Below are positions 12,829 through 24,502 of a stretch of DNA of 64,000 nucleotides, piece after piece. Numbering within the stretch: position 1 is the stretch's first letter; every line of letters starts with the position of its first letter. Below the pieces are notes generated by a model. It was not told where the DNA came from and did no database searches. It worked only from the letters and a program-made list of their open reading frames with translations. A program made the position numbers and the translations under genes. The DNA is taken from the NCBI GenBank assembly GCA_010094045.1, contig ML986692.1, forward strand, positions 1-64,000, given 5' to 3'. The DNA comes from Lojkania enalia. Its lineage: Eukaryota; Ascomycota; Dothideomycetes; Pleosporales.

Positions 12829-14032
12829 ATGGCAACGAACAAGATATCACCGATCCCAATTGTCGATTTCAGAAAGTTTTTGCAGGGCGGAAGCAAGGAG
12901 AAAAGGCAGGTGGCCAAAGAGATTGATGATGCGTTTCGGAATGTCGGGTTTGTGTATTTGAAGGGGCATGGGGTCGAAAGAGATATTGTTCGGCAGTGCT
13001 TTGAGTGGGTATGTTTGCAGGCTTTATAATTCATTTCTCCAGCAGACAGCGGGCATTTGTATAGAGTTAAGCCGATGTCTCTGCTAACCTCTGTTCGTTT
13101 CTCTCGCGAACATTAACTAAGAAGACAGAGTAAGAAATTCTTCGATCTGCCGCTAGAAAAGAAGATGTTGGCGCCGCATCCACCTGGCGGTTCGCATCAT
13201 CGGGGATACTCGGCACCTGGTCTTGAGAAAGTATCACAGCACCGCTACGATGCCGACGAGATTGCCAAGCTAAGAGAAGTATGCCTTGTAATTTTCTTCC
13301 ACACATTCCTTGCCACTGACTGTACGCCAGATACCTGACTTCAAAGAATCTTTTGAATCCGGAAATACCATAGATGTCTCGCAGCCAAACATCTGGCCTC
13401 CGGAAAATATCCTTCCTGGCTTTCGGGGGTTTATGGAGTCGTTCTTCCCTCTCTGCGCTTCCTTAATCCATCGCATCCTCGACGCTTTGTCCCTCGCCTT
13501 ATCAGTTCCTTCACCGGGCCTCTCGCCCACCCATTCAGAATCCCTATTCCAGCTCCGCATCTTACACTACCCTTCAATATCCGCCACTGATCTCCTCGGC
13601 GGCAAGCGCTCGAGAATCAACGCCCATTCTGATTTCGGGACTCTCACACTCCTATTCCAAGATGCCGTCGGCGGCCTTGAAGTCGAGGATCCCAATCAAT
13701 CAGGAGTATTTAGACCCGTGCCTCCAATCGAGGATGCAGTGCTAGTAAATATTGGAGACTTGATGGCGAGATGGTCAAATGATCGGTGGCGCTCCACCGT
13801 GCATCGCGTAGGTATTCCACCAGTTGTCCCACATAGGCATAATGGGGAAGAGAGAGAGGGAGAGGTGATTGTACCTGATAGATATAGTATACCATTCTTC
13901 GCAACAGCGAATATGGATGCCGTTATTGATGCGTTGCCCGGATGTTGGAATGAGGTGAATCCGAAGAAGTATGAGCCGGTTACCGCGTGGAGCTATGTGC
14001 AGATGAGAATGGCGGCTTTGTATGAGTCTTGA
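12829..14032 (+). CDS. 2-oxoglutarate/Fe(II)-dependent dioxygenase (IPNS-like)
   Basis: Non-haem iron oxygenase of the isopenicillin-N-synthase-like superfamily; members hydroxylate or desaturate small molecules using 2-oxoglutarate and O2. Exons 12829-13008, 13129-13278 and 13331-14032 give 343 aa in phase. The DIOX_N domain begins at IPIVDF (about residues 8-13). The iron triad is visible as His209-x-Asp211 (in INAHSDFG) and His268 (in STVHRV). Arg294-Tyr-Ser296 is the usual 2-oxoglutarate carboxylate clamp. All catalytic residues are present, so the enzyme should be active. The start is the first ATG in frame with the domain. It ends 77 bp from the stop of the convergent PTH11-like gene. 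The substrate is unknown; such enzymes occur in both secondary metabolism and housekeeping pathways, and no biosynthetic cluster surrounds it. Confidence 0.9.
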
Positions 14033-14109
14033 AAAGATACGAGTAGCGATAAACAGTCATGAACCATAAAAACTTAATGAATTTGACGTGATGACACTTT
14101 CGTATTCGT

Positions 14110-15216
14110 CTAGACTCTCGATAACTTTGAGCTTTCAGGAGCAATCGTTGGCAATTGGGGTTCGGATACAGCAACAAAAGACCGGCTTTGGAATGAATTG
14201 ATGAAAGATGTGAAGCCACGAGATACGTTCCAGGAGAGATAGTGACGATAGCATGGAAGCGCGCACACAATAACTGCGATAGTCGGCTCAAGGATGGCCC
14301 AAAGGCTATCCTTGTCGAGGAACTCAGGCTTCATCTCTGCAGTATATACGGTGCGTAGGATATCAAAAGCTATGTCCACTAAGACGAGACTGAATACTAG
14401 CGCTAAGCCGACCTTTTGAGAGGTTCGCATCAGCATTCCTTTTAGCATTGCAATTGGCAATATCATGACTGAATCAGGGTTAGCTCGGAGCATCTAGGAC
14501 AGCACCTTCGATAAGGCAGTCTACTTACGAAGCAGATCTCCAACAACGTTCAATACGCACCAAGTAGTAAGTACGTTTATGAGTCGCTGTCTGGAATAAT
14601 TTAATTGGCATGCTTCTAGAAAACAATTAGCCCAATTCTACATGAGAATCCCCTCCTGGTAGCCTTTACCTCTATTAACAGAATCGCGAGGTGAGCCACA
14701 ATGCCAAAACATTGCTAGGAAGCTTGCGAGGAAGCTGAGTACAGTATATATAGCCGTGAGTCCCCAGGCCATCCGGAATCTCCTCGAATACTCGAAGATA
14801 TTCCAGTACAAAGCAAGGAAACTTGCTTTCACCGAATATATGACGCAAAAGACCATTAGCCCATTCACCAAACTCAACTTGAAATCCAGAGTCGCGTCTC
14901 GACCGCTTGGCATGTGATCGCTCTGACCCATTGCGTATAGCTGGGCATTGTACTCAATGGGCATGAATATTTGGAACGTGATGGTGAATACGAGGAGGAA
15001 TAGTACTGCTATGCCGTTGAGATAGTCGTCCCATCCGAATCGCCTATTCTTGTGCCAATGGATCCAGAACCGTCCAGCTGTTAGCAAGATACCGACAATA
15101 GTCATCGTCCATGCGATGGCCTTCGAAATCACGAGTTAGTTTGCAACGCTCAAAATACTACGGAAGCTTCAGCGTGTTTGACATACATTGAGTCCCTTAA
15201 TTGGTATCATGCGCAT
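14110..15216 (-). CDS. PTH11-like integral membrane protein (fungal rhodopsin-fold)
   Basis: Multi-pass membrane protein of the large fungal PTH11-like/rhodopsin-domain family, some members of which act as G-protein-coupled receptors for surface or host cues. Exons on the minus strand are 15216-15187, 15120-14670, 14615-14529 and 14468-14110, giving 308 aa in phase. The tiny first exon codes MRMIPIKGLN. Then come a hydrophobic segment and the family landmark RFGWDDYLN (a DD after the first helix), followed by further hydrophobic segments including LVNGLMVFCVIYSVKASFL and VGLALVFSLVLVDIAF. Near the end, SLWAILEPTIAVIVCALPC matches the conserved last helix. The soluble tail is short and lacks CFEM or other extracellular domains, and the protein is somewhat shorter than typical members. 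Ligand unknown. Confidence 0.82.
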
Positions 15217-16576
15217 CTTTGTCAGACAAATTCCAAATCCAGAGGTTGTAAGATTCCTAGGTTCGCGGGCGCGATCATCTTGAGACGTGCTGCGAAGGGG
15301 CTCCTTATAGGTATCCTACCTTGCACCAATTTCGGGGTCTCCTTTACCTTGTGATCAAGGGTTGTATAGTATTACTGATGCAGGTCTCAGTCCTACAGGC
15401 AATCCCATGTTTATTATTGGGCGATCCCAGCTCCATTACACGGCATATTCAATTTCGTAGGAATCACGCTTTACCACATAGACATCAGACCCACCAATAA
15501 GCTACTCCGCGAGCCAAAATGAACGGCGACCCAAGAACCGTAGATCGCGACACCCCTGGACCCAAACCGTAACTTTGTACCAATAATACTTCTATAGACA
15601 CGTTCCCGCCCTTGCGGTATCGGGATTCCAAGGGGCGGGTATGCACCTTCGCCGCATTGGTTTCCGGGATCCTCCCGGTTAAAAGATTTCGGTGTCCGAC
15701 TAGCAGCTGAAACTCGAACAAGCTATATATGCACCGACAGTGGAGTGACTTTTATAGGTCTGCTCGGCATACCAAATCTGTTTCAATCAGACAGATTGGC
15801 TTCTGTCTGTATTGTGACCCAAGTTTTGGTCATACTTCTTCCTACCATCAACTCCAGGTGCAATGTCTGTCATGGGGTGCATGGTTGAATTGAGGATTCC
15901 GTTAAACGCCCTACATTCAGCATGAATTGGTGCGGTGCTGTGGACTCAACAAACAATTTGAGCGATACAATAGGAGTACGATACAGAACACGATTAAGTG
16001 CTATCTCTCTCCCGGCCAAACTCCTGTATTGCTGTGCCACAGTTATTTAGCGATTTATTTAGCTCCACCTATCAGGTTCTATTCGATGATCTCTAGTTGT
16101 TATTCCTTATTGGCCTGGGTCTGCTCAATCATGCTGGAGTGTTAATCAACTAACTTTATCGTATATATCGTATACCACCACAACCAGCAGATACCTCTAC
16201 GTTTAGAGAATGCCAGAAACATGGTCTCTGAAACGCTTTATCAATTCATTAAATGTATCGTTACTCTTTTCTTACGGCCAATCATGTTTGAGAATCTGTG
16301 TGTGAACATCCACTTAGTCGACGGTTTGTTGAGCAGCAGCCCCACCTAACTTCATCGTCCCATAACGGTATGGACAGAAAATAACCATTTTCATGCGCAG
16401 AACGCACAGAATTCTATCCTCACCGATAACCGAAATACCTATTTTGATATATGTACCTCAAAAATTCGTGTTGACTTCATCCAAATCATTTTCTTTCCAC
16501 TTCCAAACAGAGCAATATTGCACTCCCAGGTCCCCTCAAAAATTGATTTCACTAAGCCACCGTTCTACAGAATATC
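15217..16576. other. Intergenic between PTH11-like and BTB genes
   Basis: Serves as 5' flank for both neighbouring genes, which diverge. Frames here are under 135 codons and have no domain. Nothing repeat-like was recognised. Confidence 0.5.
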
Positions 16577-17363
16577 ATGACAGGGCCGCAGTGGTATCAG
16601 AAAATAGAGGAAGGTGCTACGATGATCATTCGAGAGTTTACTCCACTCCCAAGTGTCCGTCCAAAGTACGTGCAACAATACGGTATGAAGCAGCAGCATT
16701 AATAAATCTAGATTCGGCTACCCCAGCATCGAAGTGTGCGTCGGCAAGCACAGGCCCAAGATCTTCCCAGTCCCTAAAAACCTCGTAATCCCACGCTCGG
16801 GTTTCTTTTCCAAAACAGTAACCCACGAGTGGTACAATAAGATTATCGAGTTGCCGGATCACCAGCCTGATATTTTTGATCTCTACCTCCAGCTTCTGTA
16901 CACGGGCAAGGTACCTCGCATCGAAGATCCACTTGTGGAGCGCGAGGACCCAGATGACGATGGTGGCGGCGATGACGAGAAGATTGAGTTAGAGAAGCAT
17001 CTCAACAAGGCTACTCACATAGTCCAAGAATTTGAGGCAAGTTTATTTGCCCAGCTACACGAGTTATACGCACTTTGCGAGAAGATGGAGGATGAAGAGG
17101 CCAAAGATCTCGTTATGCGTGAAATGGCAGCGCTACGCAGCGTAGAGTTGATAGAGATGGGAAGGGAATTGAGCAGATGGTATTTAGATGCACAGGATCA
17201 TCAGAATCCGGCCCCCCAGAATTTGGTTTCCCAGTTTCTATATCAGCAGTTTCCGGGTTCTCAGATCCCGGGTCCCCAGATTCCAGATCCCCAGATTCCA
17301 GGTCCTCAGATCGCATTCCGGGTCCGCAGTGATCGCAGCTCCTCTCCGTTTGGAAGGATTTAA
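16577..17363 (+). CDS. BTB/POZ-domain protein with C-terminal PQIPG repeats
   Basis: Two exons, 16577-16665 and 16712-17363, join through a 46-nt intron to give 246 aa. Residues about 28-95 match the fungal BTB/POZ pattern: an IEVCVG strand, FPVPKNLVIPRSGFF, and then LPDHQPDIFDLYLQLLYTGKV. BTB domains mediate dimerisation and, in many proteins, cullin-3 binding, but this one lacks any second recognisable domain. After the BTB is an Asp/Glu/Gly-rich loop, then a helical segment. The C-terminus carries a 15-nt tandem repeat coding variants of PQIPG. This class is numerous and fast-evolving in Leotiomycetes-type fungi; a specific role cannot be given. The start ATG is the only one that gives a complete BTB front end with the intron. 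Confidence 0.75.
17217..17306 (+). repeat. 15-bp tandem repeat in the BTB gene
   Basis: Six consecutive 15-bp units beginning CAGATT/CAGTTT keep the reading frame. They code (P)Q-x-x-x-x blocks that become regular in the last three units (QIPGP, QIPDP, QIPGP). Copy number is likely variable between strains. Confidence 0.8.
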
Positions 17364-18086
17364 GTTTGTCTAGCGCATATCCGTCTTTCACATATCTTGG
17401 CCCGACACAGATGTGGCTCGGCAAAAGGAAGACTTGAAAGATCGAAGGGCTACTGAAAGCCCCTAAACTACCATAAGATTACTACAGGGAGCTACCACCT
17501 CTCTAAGTCCTAGACCCTTAAACGTGGTCTTCTATGGTTGCTTTTCGTCGTAAGAAATCATCAAGCTAATCGGATACGCAATATCAGCACCAAAAACTTT
17601 CCTTAGTAGCTTAGATAATAAACGATACTAGCGAGGCAGGAAATTGGATCTAGAGCGAGATTGTAACATCCTGCAGGAAGTGTAGGCAAGGGAGGGAATT
17701 CGCAACCGAACATGATAAGGATGTGGTCTAGAAACCTACCTGAATGAACGTTATTGGGTTAGATTGCAACCATTGTGGGATAATCTAATCCGGAACAGAT
17801 TAGCCTCTGTTCGAATGAGCAACTGGGAGTGGCTTAGACGGCACCCAAGGTCGTATTTGACGTGTTCTTGATAAGCCACGCCAAAATCTATACCCTTCTT
17901 AACTTAGGCCTTAGCCCCACTACTTTAACCGGATGCGACGCACTAGCACAACCTTTTATTAACTACCATCGCAAAACCTCACAAGACGCTTGTAATCCAG
18001 TCGTTCCTTTGTGTTTTTAAGTCACATTATTCAGCTTTTATTTGATTCAGTAGAGAAAGAAGCTGATTGGGTTCACATCCAGAATT
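17364..18086. other. Intergenic, AT-rich
   Basis: No gene seen. A 10-bp imperfect inverted repeat (GGGTTAGATT / AATCTAATCC) lies near 17757-17793; it is too short and isolated to name. The final part is the presumed promoter of the flavin monooxygenase. Confidence 0.5.
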
Positions 18087-20151
18087 ATGGAGGAGGAAGT
18101 AGACTTGGTTATTGTCGGCGCTGGTATGTTCAACCACGATAAGCTTTACGTAGCCGTAAACACCCTATTCTATTTCATTCCTGGTGACGAAGTGTCGAAT
18201 GCCTCATTCAAACTACCAATCTTGACCAAATACTCCTCCTTCGCGATGTGGACCCTCTAACCTATCGCGATGGGGCAAAAGTCACTTCATGTAACAGCGG
18301 CTCTTCTTTTTCACACTCTCTCCACCTCCCCTCTATCTACTTGCTCGTATTTCTCATCATTCTCATCCCTTAGGCCTATATGGTATCTCTGCTGCAATGA
18401 TCTATCACCGTCTCCATCCGACAGCCCGTATACTTCTCCTAGAAGCAGCACCCCAAATCGGCGGCCCATGGGCACCACATCGCATTTTCCCAGGTTTAAA
18501 ATCGAATAACCTCTGGGGAACATACCAGTCCCCAGATTATCCGATGGACAAACAGAAATTTGGGGTCAAGCAAGGCGAGCATGTGCCCGCAGAAAAGATG
18601 TTAGAATATCTTGGCGCGATGATCGTTGAAAACGGTCTTGCAGATTTTGTACGTGTGGACACGAAAGTAGAAGTTGTGGAGCAAGTTGAAGGTGGCTGGA
18701 AGCTACTATCTAAATCGACAGCATCGGGTGCGAACGAATCACAGTTGCCCTTTTCTATCCGGACGGCCAAACTCATTCTATCAACTGGGCTAACGAATAA
18801 ACCATACATGCCTGAATACTCAGCATCGCCGGAATTCACTCCGATTGTTTGCCATTCGAATGACTTTGCCCAACACTACTCTAATATTGTCAAACCAAGC
18901 TCTCACACCCTTATCATTGGTGCGGGAAAATCCGCATGGGACGTCTGCTACGCCTGTGCCACGGCCCCAGATTCAATCGCCACCATGCTCATCCGTCCTT
19001 CAGGCAATGGCCCAGTGTGGATGTCACCCTCGCACGTTACACCTCTCAAGCTTTGGCTCGAGAAACTCGTCTTCACACGCTTCTTCGGCTTCATGTCGCC
19101 ATGTCCCTGGGCAGAAAGCTCTGGCTTCGAAGGCTGGATCCGGTACTTGCTCCACAAGACCTGGCTCGGGCGAAAGATTGTCAAGGCTTTCTGGCAAGTG
19201 CTGGGAGACGATGTGGTGGAGTTGAATAAGCTGAATGAGCATTCTGAGACGAAGAAACTAAGACCTTGGCGCGGTGCTTTTGAGATTGGAAATGCGTTGA
19301 GTATCCACAATTATCCGACTAGTTTCTTTAACTTGGTTAGAGAAGGGAAGATTAAGATTGTGATTGATGAAGTCGAAGCCTTCGGTGACGGGAAAGAAAT
19401 ACTTTTAAAGAGTGGAGAAAAGATGGAAGCTGATGCCGTAGTCTATGCAACGGGTTGGACGCATAGTGGATCGATTCAGTTCAAACCCGCAGGCCTAGAA
19501 AAAGACCTAGGTCTAGCGGGCTTAAATCCACCAACTGAAACCGAGGAGATCGCTCTTATAGAGAAAGTTGAGAGAGATCTCTACACGAATTTCCCTTTCC
19601 TCAAGGAACGGGATTCGAGCAGACTCTATCATCCAGACCCCACTTGCAGGCTGACTGAGACCGCGGATAGCGGCGCTGACCAGCAACCCTACCGCCTCTA
19701 TCGCTTCCTTGTCCCGCAGTCTGATTTTGCTCGCCGATCCATTGGATTCGCTGGCGCGCTCATGACACTCGGGACTGCACCATGCGCTTATCTGCAAGCG
19801 CTCTGGCTAGCTGCGTACTTTGAGGGCAAAGTCCCCTTACCTGATACTTCCACTGCAGCCTCAGCCGACCTCGTCAAATACGAGGTGTACCGCGACACGC
19901 AGTACTGTGCGCTTCGGAATGCTATGGGATATGGAAATCAGTATCCGGACCTTGTGTTCGATTCTCTACCATACTTTGACTTGCTTATGCGAGACTTAGG
20001 GTTTGAGGGGAAGAGGAAGGGGAAATTATTGGGAGTGAGGAGATGGGGAGCTGAGTGTTTTTCAAGCTACGGACCAGAAGATTACGTAGGATTGGTTGAC
20101 GAATGGGAGAACAGAGACAAGGAAAGTGGGGAAGGGAAGAAGCATGTTTAG
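18087..20151 (+). CDS. Flavin-containing monooxygenase (FMO-like)
   Basis: FAD- and NADPH-dependent monooxygenase of the class B flavoprotein family, which oxygenates soft nucleophiles (N or S) or ketones. Exon 1 (18087-18123, 12 codons plus one base) and exon 2 (18374-20151) give 604 aa across a 250-nt intron, long for this region. The join creates the FAD Rossmann motif G11-A-G-L-Y-G16. A second dinucleotide motif, IIGAGKSAWD, at about 193-202 is the NADPH site. The ATGW motif (YATGWTHSG) typical of the family is present about two thirds along. The conserved HSNDF stretch (about 173) sits near the usual FMO fingerprint position but is not a perfect match. Substrate unknown. No biosynthetic neighbours that would place it in a cluster. 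Confidence 0.88.
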
Positions 20152-20426
20152 GAGGTCGTGGACACAGTTGGACATTTCAATGGAGCCTCCTTGATGGCAA
20201 TATCCAAGTTTAGCCCTATTATATACATGCAATTCGCCAGGCTCTTCTATTCAATCTGAGTCCTAAACCTCGCTATCTTAAAACTGCCGTTGAAAATCCT
20301 TTTCTTAGTGCAATTGTTCACTGGAAGTAAGCTGTGGAATTTCAAGCAAGTACGTAAGGTTATATATATCGCGCACGATCCCTATTATGGATTAGCCTGA
20401 TATCATGTGATACCTGGAACAGATAG

Positions 20427-20434
20427 TATAAATA
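20427..20434 (+). promoter_or_regulatory. TATA-box-like TATAAATA
   Basis: Perfect TATAAATA followed by about 150 bp of pyrimidine-rich leader and then the ATG at 20593. The arrangement is what is expected for a fungal promoter and is the main reason to suspect a small gene downstream. Confidence 0.4.
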
Positions 20435-20592
20435 GCCTTGATCCTCCATAGATATCAATCAACACCGTCTTTCCTCCTCATCTGCCCTGATACTTTACAA
20501 AGTACACATAGCTTGTATCTCATATATCATTTCATCTTCGTGGGAGTCGACTCGGACTTACTCCGTTTCGCGATAAGTTGGCCGCTCGAGCT

Positions 20593-20853
20593 ATGGGTTC
20601 GCACACCGTCTCTTCTGCGTCTCGTTCCGGTTTAACAGGTTTCGTAGAATATTTGAGAAAAACTCCTTCGGCCAATCCTGGAACGTTTCGAACCAATCCT
20701 CTTTTGCATAACAGGAATATGGATCAATGGGGGAATCAGCCGGCCCTGTTTCTATCCAATGTTCCACCACAAATGATACTGACGACTTCTTTGTTCGGTG
20801 TGCCAAACTTTCCACCAGGTCCCTCGCACGAAATGCCGTCCATCATTGCCTAG
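20593..20853 (+). CDS. Candidate small protein, 86 aa, unknown
   Basis: An ATG at 20593 opens 86 codons (MGSHTVSSASRSG start), 160 bp after the TATA box. A different frame, 20727-20936, overlaps its 3' half and also looks protein-like, with blocks STTNDTDDFFVRC and CKAIAFVAKVESS. A single indel or an unplaced intron could join the first frame to the second, which would give a roughly 110-residue product. As it stands this is either a short gene, a two-exon gene or a frameshifted remnant. No family was recognised. Confidence 0.25.
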   Translation: MGSHTVSSASRSGLTGFVEYLRKTPSANPGTFRTNPLLHNRNMDQWGNQPALFLSNVPPQMILTTSLFGVPNFPPGPSHEMPSIIA

Positions 20854-22479
20854 AGGAATTTATTTCCCGCGAAAATGTGGAGCCGTGTAAGGCCATTGCA
20901 TTCGTTGCTAAAGTGGAAAGCTCCATTCTACAATAGTATATTTCCAGTATATAGTAGATGAAGGTATTTTCCGATCATCACCGGCTCATCTTCGGGAAGC
21001 TCGATGATGCGATCTTCAGATTCCTTCAAGCCTACATAGAGCGACCTCTTGAAGAATTCCATGCTGCCAATTATATACTTGTGGACCATGAATGCCCCTT
21101 ACAGGTCTCTTAACCTACAAGTATCTTCAACTTTTTTTTGAAGCTAGTCATTGATTGAGGATGTTCAGCAAACTTGTGTTGCATTTCACATAATGACTTT
21201 GTCCATGGCTACAATAGTCCCTTTTGGGCCGTCCATTATCTATAGCTTAATCCTATGGTTCTGCGGTACGTTCGTGTTAGCAGCCGTCCACGGGCGTTAC
21301 TACTAAATTTTGGTAAAGCGTGGGGTTGCCAGTTTTCAGAGTGAGAGGTTTTGGCGAGGGTACAAGTGCAGTTATCGAGTCACGTAGCTGCCCCTTCACC
21401 ATGGCCTATGCGTCTAGATTGGCCTGGCGCAATTCTACAGCCACTTTCCGACTAATACTTGCGAGATTAGGGGCTTATCAAAGTTGTTATCCAAGAGAAG
21501 TAAACGGGCTGAATAAAAGCCAACAATTTCAAACTGTCTGTATAGCACCGTATATCCCAAGAATAATGTCTATTAAAACTGTGAATATTGGAAATTGTGA
21601 GCATATAACACTAGCAGTAAATGCATTTCATGGTAGTTACTTGCAATGAAGAAGGTAGGAGCTGAATTCCCCGCAATATTCCAGGACAGTACGTACGAAT
21701 TGGGAGAATCGTGACAGGTAGGAATGGGCGAGGGAATAGATGCGTAGAAATTTGTATCCTAGATATTCTAGGGTCCGAATGAGATTTAGAAAAGTTATCA
21801 GAGTAGCCTGCTAGTAAAATATGGTTATGGTCGCTTATTCTGCTCATATTTTCCCTGCTACAGAACGTACGGACCGTACTAAATTCGAAATATATGCCAG
21901 CTTGCCACTCTTTTAAGATAGATAACATTCCTCAGAACAAGCTATTCCTTTTGCTTCCGAAATAAAAGATTTCCTAGAATGCCGGGCCTTCGACAACTAT
22001 GCCAGTACTTGTATTGCATAAACTCCAGTGGTCCAAAAATGAAGCCTTTAGATATCCTATCTTGAAGGACTCCAAAGTTGCACGATTTTTTCACTCAAGC
22101 TCGAGGTGTGAGCCCCGGTTATGAAGGAGATTCGGCCAAGAGATACCTCCACTCTACTATACTTTGAAAACGCTGCATGGCATTATCAAGAAACTCAGGA
22201 GGCCAATCTCTATCTAGTCTATCGAACTATTCTTTCTGACCATAGGGTAGGTAAAGATCTATGAGATATTGGCAGGCCATGCCAATGCTCAGTATTCTAT
22301 CGTAGATAGCTCCAATCCGTCTACAATATGGAAAAAAGTATACGCCTGTTATGGTTTTCTAGTTCGATATATCTATAAGAGCGCTCATAATAGTGTCCTT
22401 GCTGGTTCTGTCTTGGATCTTCTCGGCATAAACATAGATGCTATCTGTTGAGGATCAAGGACACCTATTCTGTCTCATT

Positions 22480-23089
22480 TGTCACGTGTCTCTACTATCC
22501 TATCATGGCTAGCCTATTTTATCAGGCCTATATAATCTCGTCACTGCCAGCCTCTAGCCGGGCAGGCCACTTACCCTCCTTCAATACATCAATACTTGGC
22601 TTGGCTATTTATGCTACCTAATTAGCGACAAATTTCCTATTCCGCCATATCGAAGCTAGTCCACGATTAGTATCCTGCTATACGGAATGTCACATATACT
22701 AACTTAATCTATAACGACAATAACCTTTCCGCGGTATATCACGTAGAGATATTACTCAAATATTATTGGATCATCTTCGGGGGACTTAACAAGGCGACCC
22801 CTACCGTCTTTCCAATTGTTTCTGAGCACTCTCTTGAAGAATTATGCACGTCAGATTACTCTAGCACGAACATTAAAGCCTTTCTAAAAATGATTCTGCC
22901 CAGCACTCACTATGACGTTCCGGGTGAAACTGTCTATAGGTGTCACATGTTTCTACTATCCTATTATAGTTGGTCTGTTTTCAGGCCTATATAGTCTCGC
23001 CATTGCCAGCTTCTAGAGAGGCAGGCCACTTACCCTCCTTCAATACATCAATATTTGCCTCAGTAATTGATGCTCCCTGATACGCGACA
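22480..23089 (+). mobile_element. TRIM-like miniature LTR element
   Basis: Two imperfect direct repeats, 22480-22630 (151 bp) and 22941-23089 (149 bp), flank only 310 bp. Both begin TGTCAC and end GCGACA, so each has the TG...CA ends and short TGTC/GACA inversion of an LTR. They share a 34-bp identical core and a central CTATATA TATA-like signal. Identity is about 80% by eye, and most differences are C/T or G/A transitions, as repeat-induced point mutation would give. The interior has no coding capacity. Orientation is taken from the TATA-like signal. No 5-bp target duplication (tcatt versus atagg) and no obvious primer-binding site were found, so it may be old or truncated. Confidence 0.6.
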
Positions 23090-23490
23090 ATAGGTTAGCC
23101 AAACCCTCTAGTATACTTTAGATATTACGGACTCAATAACCGGCCCAGTAGCCGTACCTATGTAGTTCAGTCTGGCCATAGCTCGAAGTTGGGCAGAGAA
23201 TAATGGTGGGGGAGAGGCATAGATGGAGGTAAAGAAGTAGGACTTAAATATGTTCCGGACTCTGCAGATCAGTATGACGCGGTACAGAATTATGGAAGCT
23301 AGTATGGCTTTTACCTCAGCATGCTCAATAACTTCTACGCGAACTGTCCCTCACAGAGTTTCTTCTATTCTGTAACGGAAGGTCCAGAACCTAACGAGAA
23401 TTTCGACCCGTCTATGTATAACCCTCTAGATAGTTCTTCAATTGACTCCTCACAATGCTCCGAGTCGTCTACTTTCACAGTTACATTTTC

Positions 23491-23712
23491 TGTTATGGAG
23501 ATTTTGGCTAGTCTGCCGAGCTGTATCAGATATTGACGTACGATATCACGGTCGATATCACGCTGGATATCACGCTGGATATCAGCTGATATACCCCTTT
23601 TTCATGTACATAAATATGGCCCGCTGGCCATCTTCAATCAACCAGTTCAGCTCCTCATCTCCCTCCCTGAGACAAGATTCGCCTCTCACCACATATTCAC
23701 TACGAGGCCAAC
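23491..23712 (+). mobile_element. Possible solo LTR
   Basis: A 222-bp segment begins TGTTATGG and ends CCAACA, giving TGTT/AACA ends. It contains four 12-bp direct repeats and then an AT-rich TATA-like stretch, followed by a CT-rich initiator-like region. This order resembles U3-R of fungal Copia/Gypsy LTRs. There is no target-site duplication (ttttc / actga) and no second copy in the window, so the call rests on architecture only. Confidence 0.4.
23541..23588 (+). repeat. 12-bp tandem repeat, four units
   Basis: Four head-to-tail copies of a GATATCACGCTG-like 12-mer, the first and last slightly diverged. Each unit contains the palindrome GATATC. It lies in the putative U3 of the solo LTR. 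Confidence 0.85.
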
Positions 23713-24500
23713 AACTGAAAGGAAACTACCAATACTTTCAAAGCATTGTCTTTTATTAATCTCATTGCATTCTCTATGTAGGCCCTGGTAGCTCTCCCGC
23801 GATAAGTGGCTTCTCCAGACTCAGCTAGGCTTGTGAGAGTTGTCTTACTATCAGATAACTCAAATAAGTGATTCAAATTTACTGAGATATTCTGCAAAAT
23901 TTTTAAATTCTATCTTAGTTACCCAAATATGAGCGGCATATGTTCCCATGGGACCATCACATCCACACTAAAGTTCCTAAATAATATATAATGTCAGTAC
24001 AACGAGCGGCTTTATGATCGAGATGAATCACTTTACTATGCGCTAAGTAGTCGAGCTCTTAATCATTGGTCTGAAGGATCCTGCCTCGTAGCCACAATTT
24101 TCCGGTACTATAATATAATGAGCAAATAGTTGTCTCTTGAGAGATGCTCTAAAGTAACAAAACATGGGATCAGGTCCACAAGGGACGGCTGTGTCACTTT
24201 GTACATATGTAAATGTACAGCTCACTTGTGAATTGTGTTATAGAGTGAGTTTATTAGAATACTTAAAAAATTTGTACCCTATTCTCGCTAGAAGAGTACC
24301 ACTGTGACAGTATAAGACCTACTCCAACCCTGCGGTACATATCAGGCTCCAATTCTCTTAGTATCAATAAGTAGCTACAAGTTCCAGATAGTTCAATATC
24401 CTAGGAAACCCCCGCGAAGTCTCTCCAGTCGGTAGTTCCTTCAGCAACCTGAATACACTCTCGGCATTCTATATTTCCCTCTTCAGCACTGTCGAATCGT
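23713..24500. other. AT-rich spacer 3' of the HET remnant
   Basis: No coding frame of interest. High AT and stops in all frames suggest decayed repeat DNA between the solo-LTR-like segment and the HET pseudogene. Confidence 0.5.
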
Positions 24501-24502
24501 AT

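Larger units (their letters stand above)
20152..22479. other. AT-rich intergenic, possible small gene, decayed DNA
   Basis: Low coding potential overall. A TATA box and two overlapping protein-like frames lie at 20427-20936 and are listed separately. The remainder up to 22479 is AT-rich, with stops in all frames, and looks like degenerate repeat DNA, though no family is recognised. Confidence 0.5.
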
